From positions 4,464,001-4,528,000 of the forward strand of contig OZ240666.1 of the NCBI GenBank assembly GCA_965198675.1: a stretch of 64,000 bases of DNA, given 5' to 3'. Position 1 is the first letter of the stretch. Each line of letters begins with the position of its first letter. The translations under genes were made by a program, and so were the position numbers. The stretch comes from Prochloron sp965198675. Its GTDB lineage: Bacteria; Cyanobacteriota; Cyanobacteriia; Cyanobacteriales; Prochloraceae. Shown piece after piece: positions 26,451 through 35,883 of this stretch. The notes beneath the pieces are model-generated. The model ran no database searches. It had not been told where the DNA came from and saw only the letters and a list, made by a program, of their open reading frames with translations.

Positions 26451-27812
26451 TCAATCCTCTCCGCGCCTCTGCGCCTCTGCGTGAAACATATGACCTAAAG
26501 ATGCTACCGGAATCCTTTCCAGAATCTCACCCGCAAAAGCATCAACGAGCAAAAGACGAGCCTCCCTTTCATTCAAACCACGACTCCGTAAATAGAAAAC
26601 TTCATCCTCCTCCAGCTGACTCACAGTAGCACCGTGGGAACACTTCACGTCATCCGCAGTAATCTGTAACTCTGGTTTTGTATCCACCCGCCCTTTGGGA
26701 GAAAGGAGCAAGTTGCGGTTCAGTTGCTCTGCATTAGTCATTTGCGCTGCTTGGGGTACCAATATCTTCCCATTAAAAACAGCACGAGCGGAATCATCTA
26801 CAATACACTTATGAAGTTGATTGATAATACCATGGGGTTTGGTTAAAAACACACTACTGTGAGTATCTCCCACTTGTTCCCCCTTAACAACCGTTAACCC
26901 ATTCAGATAGGTTTCCGTTTGTTCTCCTTTCTGATGTACTTCCAGGTTGTGACGAGATAGTTTCCCCCCCAAATTAACCTCAGTACAAGTATAATGACTA
27001 TCCCCACTTTGAAGGATGGCGCTTTTACCAATATGGAACCCCTCTTGAGACTCTCGTTGAATGCGGGTATGATTCACCCTAGCATTGGGTTCCACCCAAA
27101 TCTCTGTAACTCCATTGGTAAAATAGGGATAACCACTGCAAGTTCCCCCCTTTGTTAAGGGGGGTAAGGGGGGATCTCCATATTCTTCAATTAATTGCCA
27201 ACTAGAACTAGATTCCGCCACCACCAAAGTTCTGGGTTGGCTAAAACCAGGATTTTCTCCCCCTACTGATAGATATAAGAGGTGAATTGGCTTTTCTACA
27301 ATTGTATTCTTAGAAACCCAAATTATCGCCATATCCCTAAAACCAGCAGTATTGAGAGCAGTAAAGGTGTCGGTTTCCTCAAAGTTCCCAAGATATTGCT
27401 TAATTCTTCCCTGGTGCTTTGGTGGTAAATCTGTTAGATTGCCTACATATATACCAGAACCTATTGCAGAAATATCGGACAACTCATGGCTATAAATGCC
27501 ATTGACAAACACCAGGCGGCTGTGGGAGGCTTCTGAGATAATAAATGGCTCTAAAACATTAGGAGTTATCTTCCCTTTCCCAGCCAGTTGAAAATTAACC
27601 TTTACCAAGGGAGACAAATCGGTAAAGCGCCACTCTTCATCCTTTTTCGTGGGCATGCAAGACTCTAGTACTTGATATGCTGCTCTCTTACGCAAAGATG
27701 GCAAGAAATCAGCCATGAAACCATCTGTAACCAGAGGTTTTTGTTCGCACTGCTGCAACAATTTGGTTAAATAAGTATCCAGAGTTGGTTTGACAATAAC
27801 TGATTTATTCAT
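26451..27812 (-). CDS. sufD: Fe-S cluster assembly protein SufD
   Basis: SufD partners SufB and SufC in the cluster-building scaffold. The 453-residue protein has the beta-helical SufBD core (for example YFTNGVTEIWVEPNARVNHT) and the C-terminal CSHGATVSQLEEDEVFYLRS. Two oddities are clear. An in-frame insert encoding DPPLPPLTKGGT lies near residue 215, and the C-terminal tail HAEAQRRGED is the translation of a dispersed GCGCAGAGGCG repeat. Neither breaks the frame. It lies 3 bp after sufC. Confidence 0.94.
   Translation of the reverse strand: MNKSVIVKPTLDTYLTKLLQQCEQKPLVTDGFMADFLPSLRKRAAYQVLESCMPTKKDEEWRFTDLSPLVKVNFQLAGKGKITPNVLEPFIISEASHSRLVFVNGIYSHELSDISAIGSGIYVGNLTDLPPKHQGRIKQYLGNFEETDTFTALNTAGFRDMAIIWVSKNTIVEKPIHLLYLSVGGENPGFSQPRTLVVAESSSSWQLIEEYGDPPLPPLTKGGTCSGYPYFTNGVTEIWVEPNARVNHTRIQRESQEGFHIGKSAILQSGDSHYTCTEVNLGGKLSRHNLEVHQKGEQTETYLNGLTVVKGEQVGDTHSSVFLTKPHGIINQLHKCIVDDSARAVFNGKILVPQAAQMTNAEQLNRNLLLSPKGRVDTKPELQITADDVKCSHGATVSQLEEDEVFYLRSRGLNEREARLLLVDAFAGEILERIPVASLGHMFHAEAQRRGED
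27146..27180. repeat. Dispersed C/G palindrome inserted in frame in sufD
   Basis: CCCCCCTTTGTTAAGGGGGG followed by TAAGGGGGGATC is a well-known type of cyanobacterial intergenic repeat. Here it lies within the sufD reading frame and encodes PPLPPLTKGG on the minus strand. Confidence 0.8.
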
Positions 27813-27815
27813 GAA

Positions 27816-28571
27816 CTATTCACTTCCTAGGAAATCATAACCGCGAGACTCTAATTCCAGCGCCAGTTCTTTGCCACCACTAGTGACAATTTCACCGTCT
27901 TGCATTACGTGGACATAATCTGGTATAATATAGTCTAGCAATCGCTGATAGTGAGTAATAGCGATGCAGGCATTATTGGGATTTGTCAGTTGGTTTACTC
28001 CATTAGCTACAGTTTTTAAAGCATCGATATCTAAACCGGAATCTGTCTCATCTAAAATTGCCAAGGTGGGTTCCAAAAGAGCCATCTGTAATATTTCGTT
28101 GCGCTTCTTTTCCCCCCCAGAGAAGCCTTCATTGACGCTCCGCTCTAAAAAACTGGCATCCATTTGCACAATATCCAGCTTTTCTTCCACTAAGTCTTCA
28201 AAATCAAAGGGATCTATTTCTTCTAAACCTTGGTGCTTGCGGCGAGCATTATAGGCGACTCGGAGAAAATCTAAATTACTGACACCGGGAATTTCTAAAG
28301 GATATTGGAAAGCGAGGAAAATACCTGCGATCGCCCTTGCTTCTGCTTCTTTTTCCAGGAGGTTTTCTCCTTGATAAATTACCTCCCCTCCGGTTACTTC
28401 ATAAGCAGGATGTCCCGCTAAAATCTTCGATAAGGTACTTTTACCGGAACCATTGCGCCCCATAATGGCGTGGATTTCTCCCGCTTTCACTTCCAGGTTC
28501 ACTCCTTTGAGAATGGGGGTGTCGTCTATACTGGCTGTTAAATTTTTTACTGCTAAAATCGTTTCTGTCAT
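27816..28571 (-). CDS. sufC: Fe-S cluster assembly ATPase SufC
   Basis: SufC is the ABC-type ATPase that drives conformational change of SufBD. The 251-residue protein has Walker A GRNGSGKST, signature FSGGEKKRNEILQM and Walker B LAILDETDSGLDIDAL, the typical SufC set. It lies 70 bp after sufB, a gap filled by a GCAGAGGCGCAGAG repeat, and 3 bp before sufD. Confidence 0.97.
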   Translation of the reverse strand: MTETILAVKNLTASIDDTPILKGVNLEVKAGEIHAIMGRNGSGKSTLSKILAGHPAYEVTGGEVIYQGENLLEKEAEARAIAGIFLAFQYPLEIPGVSNLDFLRVAYNARRKHQGLEEIDPFDFEDLVEEKLDIVQMDASFLERSVNEGFSGGEKKRNEILQMALLEPTLAILDETDSGLDIDALKTVANGVNQLTNPNNACIAITHYQRLLDYIIPDYVHVMQDGEIVTSGGKELALELESRGYDFLGSE

Positions 28572-28641
28572 GGGTTGTTTTTTGGGAAAGTTTCACGCAG
28601 AGGCGCAGAGGGCGCAGAGGGAAGAGGGAAGGGGGAAGAGG

Positions 28642-30081
28642 TTACCCAACGGTACCTTCTAGTTTCAAGCTTAAGAGTTTATCAGCTTCAGCTGCAAACT
28701 CCATAGGTAGTTCGTTGAGGACGTCCTTACAGAAACCACTCACTAACATGGAGACAGCATCTTCTTCAGAAATACCTCGTTGAGCTAAATAGAATAACCG
28801 ATCCTCGCCAATTTTGGAAGTAGATGCTTCGTGTTCTACCTTACCACTTTGGTTGTCCACTTGGATATAAGGGAAGGTATTAGCAGCGGCATTATCCCCA
28901 ATTAACATGGAATCGCATTGGGAATAATTTTTCGCTCCAACAGCTTTTGGTCCTATTTTTACCAAACCTCGGTAGCTATTTTGGGACTTCCCAGCAGAAA
29001 TACCCTTAGAAATAATCCTGCTGCGGGTGTTTTTGCCGATATGAATCATTTTCGTCCCCGTATCCGCTTGCTGCATGTTGTTGGTTAGGGCGATAGAATA
29101 GAATTCTCCTACGGAGTTATTCCCCACCAATACACAACTGGGATATTTCCAAGTAATCGCAGAACCTGTTTCCACCTGAGTCCAAGAAATCTTGGAGTTA
29201 ATCCCCTTGCACAAACCCCGTTTCGTAACAAAGTTGTAGATACCCCCCTTCCCATTTTCGTCCCCAGCGTACCAGTTTTGGACAGTGGAATATTTAATCT
29301 GGGCATTTTCCAGAGCTACTAACTCTACTACTGCGGCGTGGAGTTGATTGCTATCGTACATAGGAGCTGTGCACCCCTCCAAATAGCTCACTTCAGCTCC
29401 TTCTTCAGCAATAATCAGGGTACGCTCAAACTGTCCCGTATCCCCATTATTAATCCGAAAGTAGGTGGAAAGTTCCATCGGGCATTTTACCCCTTTGGGA
29501 ATAAAGACAAAGGAACCATCGCTGAAAACAGCAGAATTGAGAGCGGTGAAATAATTATCCCCCACGGGAACCACGGTGCCGAGATATTTTTGCACCAATT
29601 CCGGGTGTTCTTGCAGTGCTTCCGAGATAGAGCAGAAGATAACTCCGTCTTGGGCGAGTTTTTCTTTGAAAGTAGTGGCAATGGAAACACTATCGAAAAT
29701 AGCATCTACCGCCACATTCCCCAGTCGCTTTTGTTCCGATAGGGGAATACCCAGCTTCTCAAAGGTTTCCAACAGAGTAGGATCCACTTCCTCCAGACTA
29801 TTCAGCTGCTCTTTTTTTGGTTTCGGTGCCGAATAATAAATGATATCCTGATAGTCAATGGGGGGATAAGTCACATGCGCCCAAGTTGGCTCGGTCATTT
29901 TCAGCCATTGGCGATAGGCTTTGAGGCGAAACTGGAGCATAAATTCCGGCTCGTTTTTCTTAGCTGAGATGATGCGGATAATGTCCTCATTCAGTCCTCG
30001 TTCAATGGTATCTGCCTCGATGTCCGTGACAAATCCGTACTTATAAGGCTGATTAACTAGGGTTTTTACTGTAGCACTCAT
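28642..30081 (-). CDS. sufB: Fe-S cluster assembly protein SufB
   Basis: SufB is the main scaffold of the SUF system. The 479-residue protein has the typical N-terminus (LVNQPYKYGFVTDIEADTIE) and the C-terminal beta-helix with CSQ-like residues (KNYSQCDSMLIGDNAAANTF). The length is normal. It is the first gene of sufBCDS and is divergent from sufR. Two SufR operators sit in the shared 185-bp upstream region, so it is probably repressed by holo-SufR. Confidence 0.97.
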   Translation of the reverse strand: MSATVKTLVNQPYKYGFVTDIEADTIERGLNEDIIRIISAKKNEPEFMLQFRLKAYRQWLKMTEPTWAHVTYPPIDYQDIIYYSAPKPKKEQLNSLEEVDPTLLETFEKLGIPLSEQKRLGNVAVDAIFDSVSIATTFKEKLAQDGVIFCSISEALQEHPELVQKYLGTVVPVGDNYFTALNSAVFSDGSFVFIPKGVKCPMELSTYFRINNGDTGQFERTLIIAEEGAEVSYLEGCTAPMYDSNQLHAAVVELVALENAQIKYSTVQNWYAGDENGKGGIYNFVTKRGLCKGINSKISWTQVETGSAITWKYPSCVLVGNNSVGEFYSIALTNNMQQADTGTKMIHIGKNTRSRIISKGISAGKSQNSYRGLVKIGPKAVGAKNYSQCDSMLIGDNAAANTFPYIQVDNQSGKVEHEASTSKIGEDRLFYLAQRGISEEDAVSMLVSGFCKDVLNELPMEFAAEADKLLSLKLEGTVG

Positions 30082-30163
30082 GGTATCGGTGGGTTCTCTC
30101 TCTAGGCGGCAGGTTGGGGTTGCTCTGGCGTTTGACTCGCCAAACTAGTATACTAGGTTAAAG

Positions 30164-30177
30164 CAACCGATTTGTTG
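30164..30177. promoter_or_regulatory. SufR operator site 1 (CAAC-N6-GTTG)
   Basis: CAACCGATTTGTTG matches exactly the CAAC-N6-GTTG element reported for cyanobacterial SufR. It lies in the sufB-sufR intergenic region. Confidence 0.8.
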
Positions 30178-30203
30178 TTCAACTCTATCTTAGAGTATAT
30201 TAA

Positions 30204-30217
30204 CAACAAAGATGTTG
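30204..30217. promoter_or_regulatory. SufR operator site 2 (CAAC-N6-GTTG)
   Basis: CAACAAAGATGTTG is a second perfect match, starting exactly 40 bp after the first. It lies nearer to sufR, about 50 bp before its start, and may mediate autoregulation. Confidence 0.8.
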
Positions 30218-30266
30218 TCAAAGTCAAATTTTTTTTCTGAACGGGAATTTTAGCCGGTCGAAGACG

Positions 30267-30914
30267 ATGACCACTACCCAGCATCCTTCCACAAAGCAAG
30301 ATATTCTACAATATTTACTTAAACACGGTCCTTCTACGGCACAACAGCTTGCAAAGGCTTTCCAAATCAGCCCTCAAGGTACTCGCCGCCATCTGAAAGA
30401 CTTAGAAGACTCAGGACTGATCTCCCATGGATCCGTGCAAAATGGCAAGGGAAGACCAAACTATGTCTATCAGCTCAGCCCTCAGGGACGTTCTCGCGCT
30501 CCTCATAGCTATAATGAATTTGCTGTCTCCTTTTTAAACGCCCTAGTAGAAACAGTTCCTGAAGAACAAGTCAGTGCGGTATGGTCGAAGCAATGGTCCC
30601 GCAAAGCCAAAGAATATCGCGATCGCATCGGTTCTGACTCTCTTAAGGAACGGATCACTAATTTAGTCCGACTGCGCACAGATGAAGGTTATATGGCAGA
30701 ATTGCATCTAGAGTCAGGGCGTAATTCTGAGGTCCAATTTGTTATCTTCGAGCACAATTGTGCTATTTCTGAAGTAGCAGAATCCTTTCCTACCGTCTGT
30801 TCCCACGAGTTGGAAATGTTTGCCGCCATTTTACCTGATTGTATCGTGGAAAGAACCCAATGGATTAACAACGGCGAACACCGCTGCGGATATTTGATTA
30901 AAGCTAAACCATAA
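30267..30914 (+). CDS. sufR: Transcriptional repressor SufR
   Basis: A DeoR/ArsR-like winged-helix repressor that binds a 4Fe-4S cluster and controls the suf genes. The 215-residue protein has the helix-turn-helix at about residues 15-65 (STAQQLAKAFQISPQGTRRH). Four C-terminal cysteines are spaced C-x12-C-x13-C-x14-C, the known SufR ligand pattern. It is divergent from sufBCDS and followed after 3 bp by a small conserved gene. Confidence 0.95.
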   Translation: MTTTQHPSTKQDILQYLLKHGPSTAQQLAKAFQISPQGTRRHLKDLEDSGLISHGSVQNGKGRPNYVYQLSPQGRSRAPHSYNEFAVSFLNALVETVPEEQVSAVWSKQWSRKAKEYRDRIGSDSLKERITNLVRLRTDEGYMAELHLESGRNSEVQFVIFEHNCAISEVAESFPTVCSHELEMFAAILPDCIVERTQWINNGEHRCGYLIKAKP

Positions 30915-30917
30915 CTA

Positions 30918-31175
30918 ATGCCCCAACAACCACCATCACCTATTCAATTTTTAACCCAGGAAGAGTCAGCAGATATAAATGCTGCTTTACTTTCATCAGA
31001 AGAGAAATTCCTGACTCGCTTAACGATTTCATCTTGGCGACTCTTGCAAACTATTGCCGAACAGTTAGAAGTTCCCCTCTCAGAACTAACCCATAAACAA
31101 ATAATAGCATGGTTCGAGCAGGATGGAAAAATTCGCCGGGAACAAGGAAAAGACGCAGCAGTATTAAAATGGTAA
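30918..31175 (+). CDS. Conserved small cyanobacterial protein after sufR
   Basis: An 85-residue, mostly helical protein (TISSWRLLQTIAEQLEVPLS, then ELTHKQIIAWFEQDGKI). I recognise no domain with a known function. It is 3 bp downstream of sufR and must be co-transcribed with it, so it may be under the same Fe-S control. That link is inference. Confidence 0.75.
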   Translation: MPQQPPSPIQFLTQEESADINAALLSSEEKFLTRLTISSWRLLQTIAEQLEVPLSELTHKQIIAWFEQDGKIRREQGKDAAVLKW

Positions 31176-31178
31176 AAT

Positions 31179-31214
31179 CAGTTACCAGTTACCAGTTACC
31201 AGTTACCAGTTACC
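31179..31214. repeat. AGTTACC heptamer tandem array (STRR)
   Basis: Five AGTTACC units lie directly after the small gene downstream of sufR. This is the same array type as at 24697-24734. Confidence 0.9.
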
Positions 31215-31376
31215 TCGTTGGGCTATAATGATATTATAATTTAGTCCGTAGGGTGGGCAATTGGGACAATCTTTGGTACCTTATCATGAGAGTAAATTTT
31301 TGATTGCCCACCAAGCCGAAGTTTTGTGTTATAAAAATACTTAAACCCTGCATTGAGAATTATTTTATAGTAGATC

Positions 31377-31577
31377 ATGACCATGAAAATCAAAGTAAAA
31401 GTTCCCAGTATTGCCTGTAAAGTTTGCGAAGACACTATTACCAAGAACATCAAGAATCACCAGCCATCCGCTAAAGTAGAGGTAGATGTAGCAGCAAAAA
31501 CAGTTACAGTGGAAACTACTGGATCAGAAGAGTCAATCCGCAAGATAATTACCAAAATGGGTCATAAAGTGAAATAA
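31377..31577 (+). CDS. Heavy-metal-associated (HMA) domain protein
   Basis: A 66-residue Atx1-like ferredoxin fold with the metal-binding Cys14-x-x-Cys17 (IACKVCEDTI). This size fits a soluble copper or other metal chaperone. The Met two residues before the first Cys in classic MxCxxC chaperones is Ile here, so the metal is uncertain. It stands alone. A truncated toxin fragment follows on the other strand. Confidence 0.88.
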   Translation: MTMKIKVKVPSIACKVCEDTITKNIKNHQPSAKVEVDVAAKTVTVETTGSEESIRKIITKMGHKVK

Positions 31578-31578
31578 A

Positions 31579-31734
31579 CTACTCTTTTTTGGACACATAA
31601 AGGGTGAACTGACTACGGCGATATTCCCACCACTCCCGCGTAATTTCTACGTTCGCCATAACGATTAGATTATTGCTGGCTCTGGCTGTCAAATAACCAA
31701 AAATACTGGTTTCAATGTAGATGGTTTCGCTCAT
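31579..31734 (-). pseudogene. N-terminal fragment of a PIN-domain toxin
   Basis: On the minus strand, a 51-codon frame starts MSETIYIETSIFGYLTARAS and continues to REWWEYRRSQFTLYVS. It then ends KKE-stop as it meets the HMA gene. This is the N-terminal third of a VapC-like PIN protein, including the first catalytic-type acidic residue (YIETS). The remaining 100 or so residues are absent. Confidence 0.7.
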
Positions 31735-32116
31735 ACATTAATTACATTTCCTGATTTTGAATTGTTTGAAAACGTTACTTTAATGATTTAACTTTCTCAG
31801 GCTGGTCCTTAGATTGGCTCAAGACTACCTGTTACAAGCGGTCGGTATATGCTATATTGCCTGTTACCAGACAGCTTGACCAAGGAACCAATCGTACCTC
31901 ATATTTCCAACATACCCGATAATACAGTATTTTTGCGCTAGGTATTTACTACTAATTAAGATAGCAGTTTTGAGAGGCTAGGAGCAAATATGAGCGATCG
32001 CCCTGGGAAAGGGACACTGTGATGGAACCCCCCATGGATGAAAATGAACTACAATAACACCCATTGACTGGCGCAAACCTGGCAATACCTCCCACACTAC
32101 TATATTTAATCCCATA
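31735..32116. other. Gene-free stretch before the 544-residue hypothetical
   Basis: There is no gene that I can support. It contains a GCGATCGC octamer near 31994 and TA-rich stretches near 31850 and 32100 that may serve as promoters for the plus-strand gene. I see no convincing -35/-10 pair. Confidence 0.4.
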
Positions 32117-33751
32117 ATGAATGCTCTCCATCCAAGCACCGAGCGTAGGCTCAAAAAAATCCAGCAAATTACCCACGTTTGGGAAGGCGATCGCCGTAAA
32201 TTGTCAGGGTTTGAGCCAAACCTAGAACTAGCAAAGTCAGGAAATGGGGAGTGCATTATCTGGGTGGATGGATCAGAAGGATTTGTGCGGGCAATGGATA
32301 TGGTACCGCCAGAAATGGGACCAGAAGCCATTGTCCGCACTTTGCTGCGAGCCATGGAGAATCCTCACAGCCCTGCAAAACCAGCCCGACCTCAGAAAAT
32401 CGTAGTCCGGGATCGGGAAATCCAATTTTTCTTGCGCGGTGCACTGCAAAACCTGGGTATTAACATTGATTACGTTCCCAACTTACCCCTGATTGACGAA
32501 TTGTTTCGGGGGTTTGAGGAAATTAATAACTCTCAACCTCCCAGTATTCCGCCGAGCTACGAAAAACTGCTAGTAGAAACGGCGAGCCAGATTTGGAATG
32601 AGGAACCTTGGAACTCCATGGCGGACTACGATATCCTAGCTATTGAAATGGATTGGGGAGAGGTTGAAACCCTGTACGCCTGTATTCTGGGCATGTTGGG
32701 CGAAGAGTACGGTGTGGTTCTCTATCGCTCCCTAGAGTCCCTGAAGCGATTTCGAGCAGCAGTTTTGGCGGAAGACTCAATGAGAGCAATAGAAAAAGAG
32801 TTTCTCACTCAAGATTGTTGGTTTTTGAATTTCGAGCCGACAGAAGATATAGAAGATGAGGTAGATGAAGATGAATTAGATCTAGCTGACCTACCCCTGT
32901 CCAAAATTAGTCCCATCTTTGGCAGCGTCCATCCCTTTGAAGGAATGCGGCCTTTTTTAGACGAAGAAGAAGCATTGATAGTTTATGTAGCCCTTCAAGG
33001 GGCAATCAGCTTTTTCCGGCATAAGGAACCGGAATTATCCCAAGAGAAAGTGAAGGCAATAAACGAAAACTACTGTATATCTGTGCCATCAGAATCAGCA
33101 ACGGTCGACAAGGTATCGGTGAAAGTTTCCACTATGCCCGAGCTGACAACAGAGCTGATGGAAATGTTAGACCAGGCAGAGCACTCTCCAGGAGATAGGG
33201 GCGAAATGACGGTGCCAATCAGAGACGATTTAGTGCCGGAGAATGCTTTGATTACCCTAGATTTAATGCTCTGGGAAATAATACAACAGCTAGCAGAAAA
33301 CCGCAAAATCTACTATCAGTCCCTGGGGGTAAACCCAGCAGGAGAAGGAATGCCAGTGGTTGTGATCCAAACCACTCGTCCCAAAGCAAAAGTGATAATT
33401 GAAAAACTCCAGGGGGCTGGAGGTTTGAAAGGCATTTGCTTTAATCCCGGAGAAGATACTTTTAGCGACATGACCTACGATTTGGGTATTCTGCAAACCA
33501 ATAACGGTGAGTTATATATGTTTACCGAGTTAAGCGGAGAGTTAGAGCAGCACCATAAAGCAATGAAGAAATGGCATCAAGGCTGTGAAATAACTAATGG
33601 TTACTGCGGTTTGGTTTTAGCTATGGGAATAACAGGAGCTTCTCGGGGCAATCCCAAACCCAGAGATTTGATGGCTTTTCTGGAAACCAAAGCAATGGAC
33701 ACAAAAGAATTGGGAATCGGCGTACTCCAGTTGATGCCTGACTGGGATTAA
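32117..33751 (+). CDS. Conserved cyanobacterial hypothetical (DUF6930-like)
   Basis: A 544-residue cytosolic protein with no signal or membrane segment. It has an acidic linker near residues 245-260 (EDIEDEVDEDELDLADL). The N-terminal part (RRLKKIQQITHVWEGDRRKL) recalls a large cyanobacterial hypothetical family with a DUF6930/DUF7309-type domain. I am not certain of the family number and know no function. It stands alone on the plus strand and converges with the orthocaspase-like gene. Confidence 0.75.
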   Translation: MNALHPSTERRLKKIQQITHVWEGDRRKLSGFEPNLELAKSGNGECIIWVDGSEGFVRAMDMVPPEMGPEAIVRTLLRAMENPHSPAKPARPQKIVVRDREIQFFLRGALQNLGINIDYVPNLPLIDELFRGFEEINNSQPPSIPPSYEKLLVETASQIWNEEPWNSMADYDILAIEMDWGEVETLYACILGMLGEEYGVVLYRSLESLKRFRAAVLAEDSMRAIEKEFLTQDCWFLNFEPTEDIEDEVDEDELDLADLPLSKISPIFGSVHPFEGMRPFLDEEEALIVYVALQGAISFFRHKEPELSQEKVKAINENYCISVPSESATVDKVSVKVSTMPELTTELMEMLDQAEHSPGDRGEMTVPIRDDLVPENALITLDLMLWEIIQQLAENRKIYYQSLGVNPAGEGMPVVVIQTTRPKAKVIIEKLQGAGGLKGICFNPGEDTFSDMTYDLGILQTNNGELYMFTELSGELEQHHKAMKKWHQGCEITNGYCGLVLAMGITGASRGNPKPRDLMAFLETKAMDTKELGIGVLQLMPDWD

Positions 33752-33768
33752 GAACCAACAACCATTAA

Positions 33769-35883
33769 CTAAACTACTTGATAGATCAAACTGAAAGTTG
33801 CCCAGGCATTGACATCGAGAGCATAGACATCAAAGGAAGATCCTGTAATAGTAGCGCTCACTTGACTAGCATCGTGTAAGTCTTGTAAGAGGGCATGAGC
33901 AATTGGCAGGGGGTTGGATAATGTGACCGCAGCTTTTCTCTCGCCGAAAAAATACCCCTGAGATTTTAAAGCCTCAAAAGTATTGTTGAATGGTGAAGTC
34001 GAGCAAATAATTTGCAATTCTGCCACCCCTACAGGTCCGGTCACAACCCAGGATCCGGAAGCATCGGGTTCCGGAAAAATAAAAGTTTCTCCTGTCCAGA
34101 GGTCGGAATTATTTACTTCAGGTAAATAGAGGACGATGCGATTGCCCCCGGTACTCAGCCCGATCACCATGACATAAATCGGGCCATCGCCACACCTAGA
34201 GAGGCGATATTGAATTTTAGAGCCAATCCGGATCGAAGGTACTGGGTTGGGATCCTCCCCAACACTGCTTGACTGGGATCTCACCCAGGCAGAATCTGTT
34301 GCCCGCTGCATCACTGTTTGAATGTCCCCCTGCCCAATGCTCTCTAGAGTTACCGAAACTGACAGGCGCGAAGATCCTTCATTGACTGTCAAACGCAACA
34401 ACTTGGCTGCCAGCAAAGTTTCCAGTTTACTTCTCAACCTTCCGATGGCCGATTTGACTGCTTCAAAAGCAACTCCTGCGGTGTTGGGGATAGGAACGCC
34501 CCCTACAGAATACAACCTATAACCGCCTTCATTGCCCCAACCATTGCCAGTTAAATTCTCTTTGACCCTGCCCAGCAGACAATCGGCAGCTTGATCTGAT
34601 GCTGCTATTAAGGAAGAGACAAAAGAAATACTAGAAAAGGCACTGGTGGCATCTATCCTTTCTATTCTGGTTAAATCAGAGTATAAAGCCACAGTCAAGC
34701 TGAGATTGCGAGCCAGTACTCGAATCGATTCTCGCACCAATTGCCCTACCTCTAAAGAGCTGCTGCTCTGGTCTGGATTCATAATTCGCCCTAGTGCTTT
34801 CATTCCTTCCCGAGACCAGATTTGCAGTTGTACCTCATCCATAGGCTCGAACAACATAAAACAGGAATTCAAACCATAGTTAGACAGTACCGTTGCCGGC
34901 AGTCCAAGTAGCTGTAACTCTACGGTATCGTTTTCTACAGCAGTAATAATGCCTGCGGCACTGGTGTTTGGCAACGGTGGGAGATAATAAGGGAAAAGGG
35001 TTTTTCCCTCACCTCCTAATAGTTTCGGCTGCTGCTGTTGACCCATGATTACTTCAACCACCTCAGCTGTTCTGTTGATGATCGTCCGCACTGTACTCCT
35101 TTCTGTACTTTGCCAGAGCACCTGAGTAAGAGCAGAGGTAAACAAACCAGCACTAAAGCCATTCCATCGGACTTCCGTTGCTACTCCGTCCCCAGCTGCT
35201 GCTGTCAAGATAATTCCCGGATGCTCTCCTATTGGTGACCTTTCCCGGATATCAGGGTTGGGCAGTTCGGCAGCGGTTCGAGGACAAGAACGGACACGCA
35301 AATTACCCCGCAGTAGTTGGTCAGTATTGCCATAACTGGTATCTAAGACCATGGTCACTTTGTCGGTAGCGAGGGATCGCCCCAGCAATGTCAAGGTCGA
35401 CCCTAGAAGAGGGTTCTGAACTGCTTTCCTGGGGTCTTCTGAAATGCCATCTATGGGTACTAAACTATTAGCACTCCACTCTCCTACTTTCACCTGACTG
35501 CCGTAGCCGCTAAAGTGAAAGACAACCACGTCTCCCGCTTTTGCCTGTGCAACTAGGTGCTCATCTATTGCTGTTTCAATCAGAGTCCGGGTAGCTCCAG
35601 CGTCTTTGAGTATGAGAATATCCTCAGGTAAAAAGCCAAAGCGATAAATTAGTAGTTCTCGTTGCAGTTCCACATCGGTGATACAGCCATTTAACCCGAT
35701 AGCAGGATATTGATTAATGCCCACTAGGAGCGCTAATTTCCGCGCCGTGGGCTGTGCTAAACTGTAATAGTACCGCGCAAGCCTTGGAGAATTCCCCAAG
35801 TGAGATAACCCTGTCTCGCTTATCCCTAGCGTCAGCAATCCTAACCCAGCTCGTTGCAAAAAAGTTCGCCGATCTATTCCCAT
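33769..35883 (-). CDS. Orthocaspase-like protein with Tyr/Ser in place of the His/Cys dyad
   Basis: A 704-residue protein has a twin-arginine signal (MGIDRRTFLQRAGLGLLTLG) and a caspase (peptidase C14) fold at about residues 45-290. The usual catalytic His of SGHG is Tyr127 (FHFSGYGSQ), and the usual catalytic Cys of DCCHSG is Ser183 (LDTSYGNT). So the canonical protease dyad is absent, as in the known YS-type cyanobacterial caspase homologues. The C-terminal 400 residues are beta-rich and probably extracytoplasmic (DUF4384-like in places). It is probably a non-proteolytic binding or signalling protein outside the membrane; the role is inference. Confidence 0.85.
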   Translation of the reverse strand: MGIDRRTFLQRAGLGLLTLGISETGLSHLGNSPRLARYYYSLAQPTARKLALLVGINQYPAIGLNGCITDVELQRELLIYRFGFLPEDILILKDAGATRTLIETAIDEHLVAQAKAGDVVVFHFSGYGSQVKVGEWSANSLVPIDGISEDPRKAVQNPLLGSTLTLLGRSLATDKVTMVLDTSYGNTDQLLRGNLRVRSCPRTAAELPNPDIRERSPIGEHPGIILTAAAGDGVATEVRWNGFSAGLFTSALTQVLWQSTERSTVRTIINRTAEVVEVIMGQQQQPKLLGGEGKTLFPYYLPPLPNTSAAGIITAVENDTVELQLLGLPATVLSNYGLNSCFMLFEPMDEVQLQIWSREGMKALGRIMNPDQSSSSLEVGQLVRESIRVLARNLSLTVALYSDLTRIERIDATSAFSSISFVSSLIAASDQAADCLLGRVKENLTGNGWGNEGGYRLYSVGGVPIPNTAGVAFEAVKSAIGRLRSKLETLLAAKLLRLTVNEGSSRLSVSVTLESIGQGDIQTVMQRATDSAWVRSQSSSVGEDPNPVPSIRIGSKIQYRLSRCGDGPIYVMVIGLSTGGNRIVLYLPEVNNSDLWTGETFIFPEPDASGSWVVTGPVGVAELQIICSTSPFNNTFEALKSQGYFFGERKAAVTLSNPLPIAHALLQDLHDASQVSATITGSSFDVYALDVNAWATFSLIYQVV

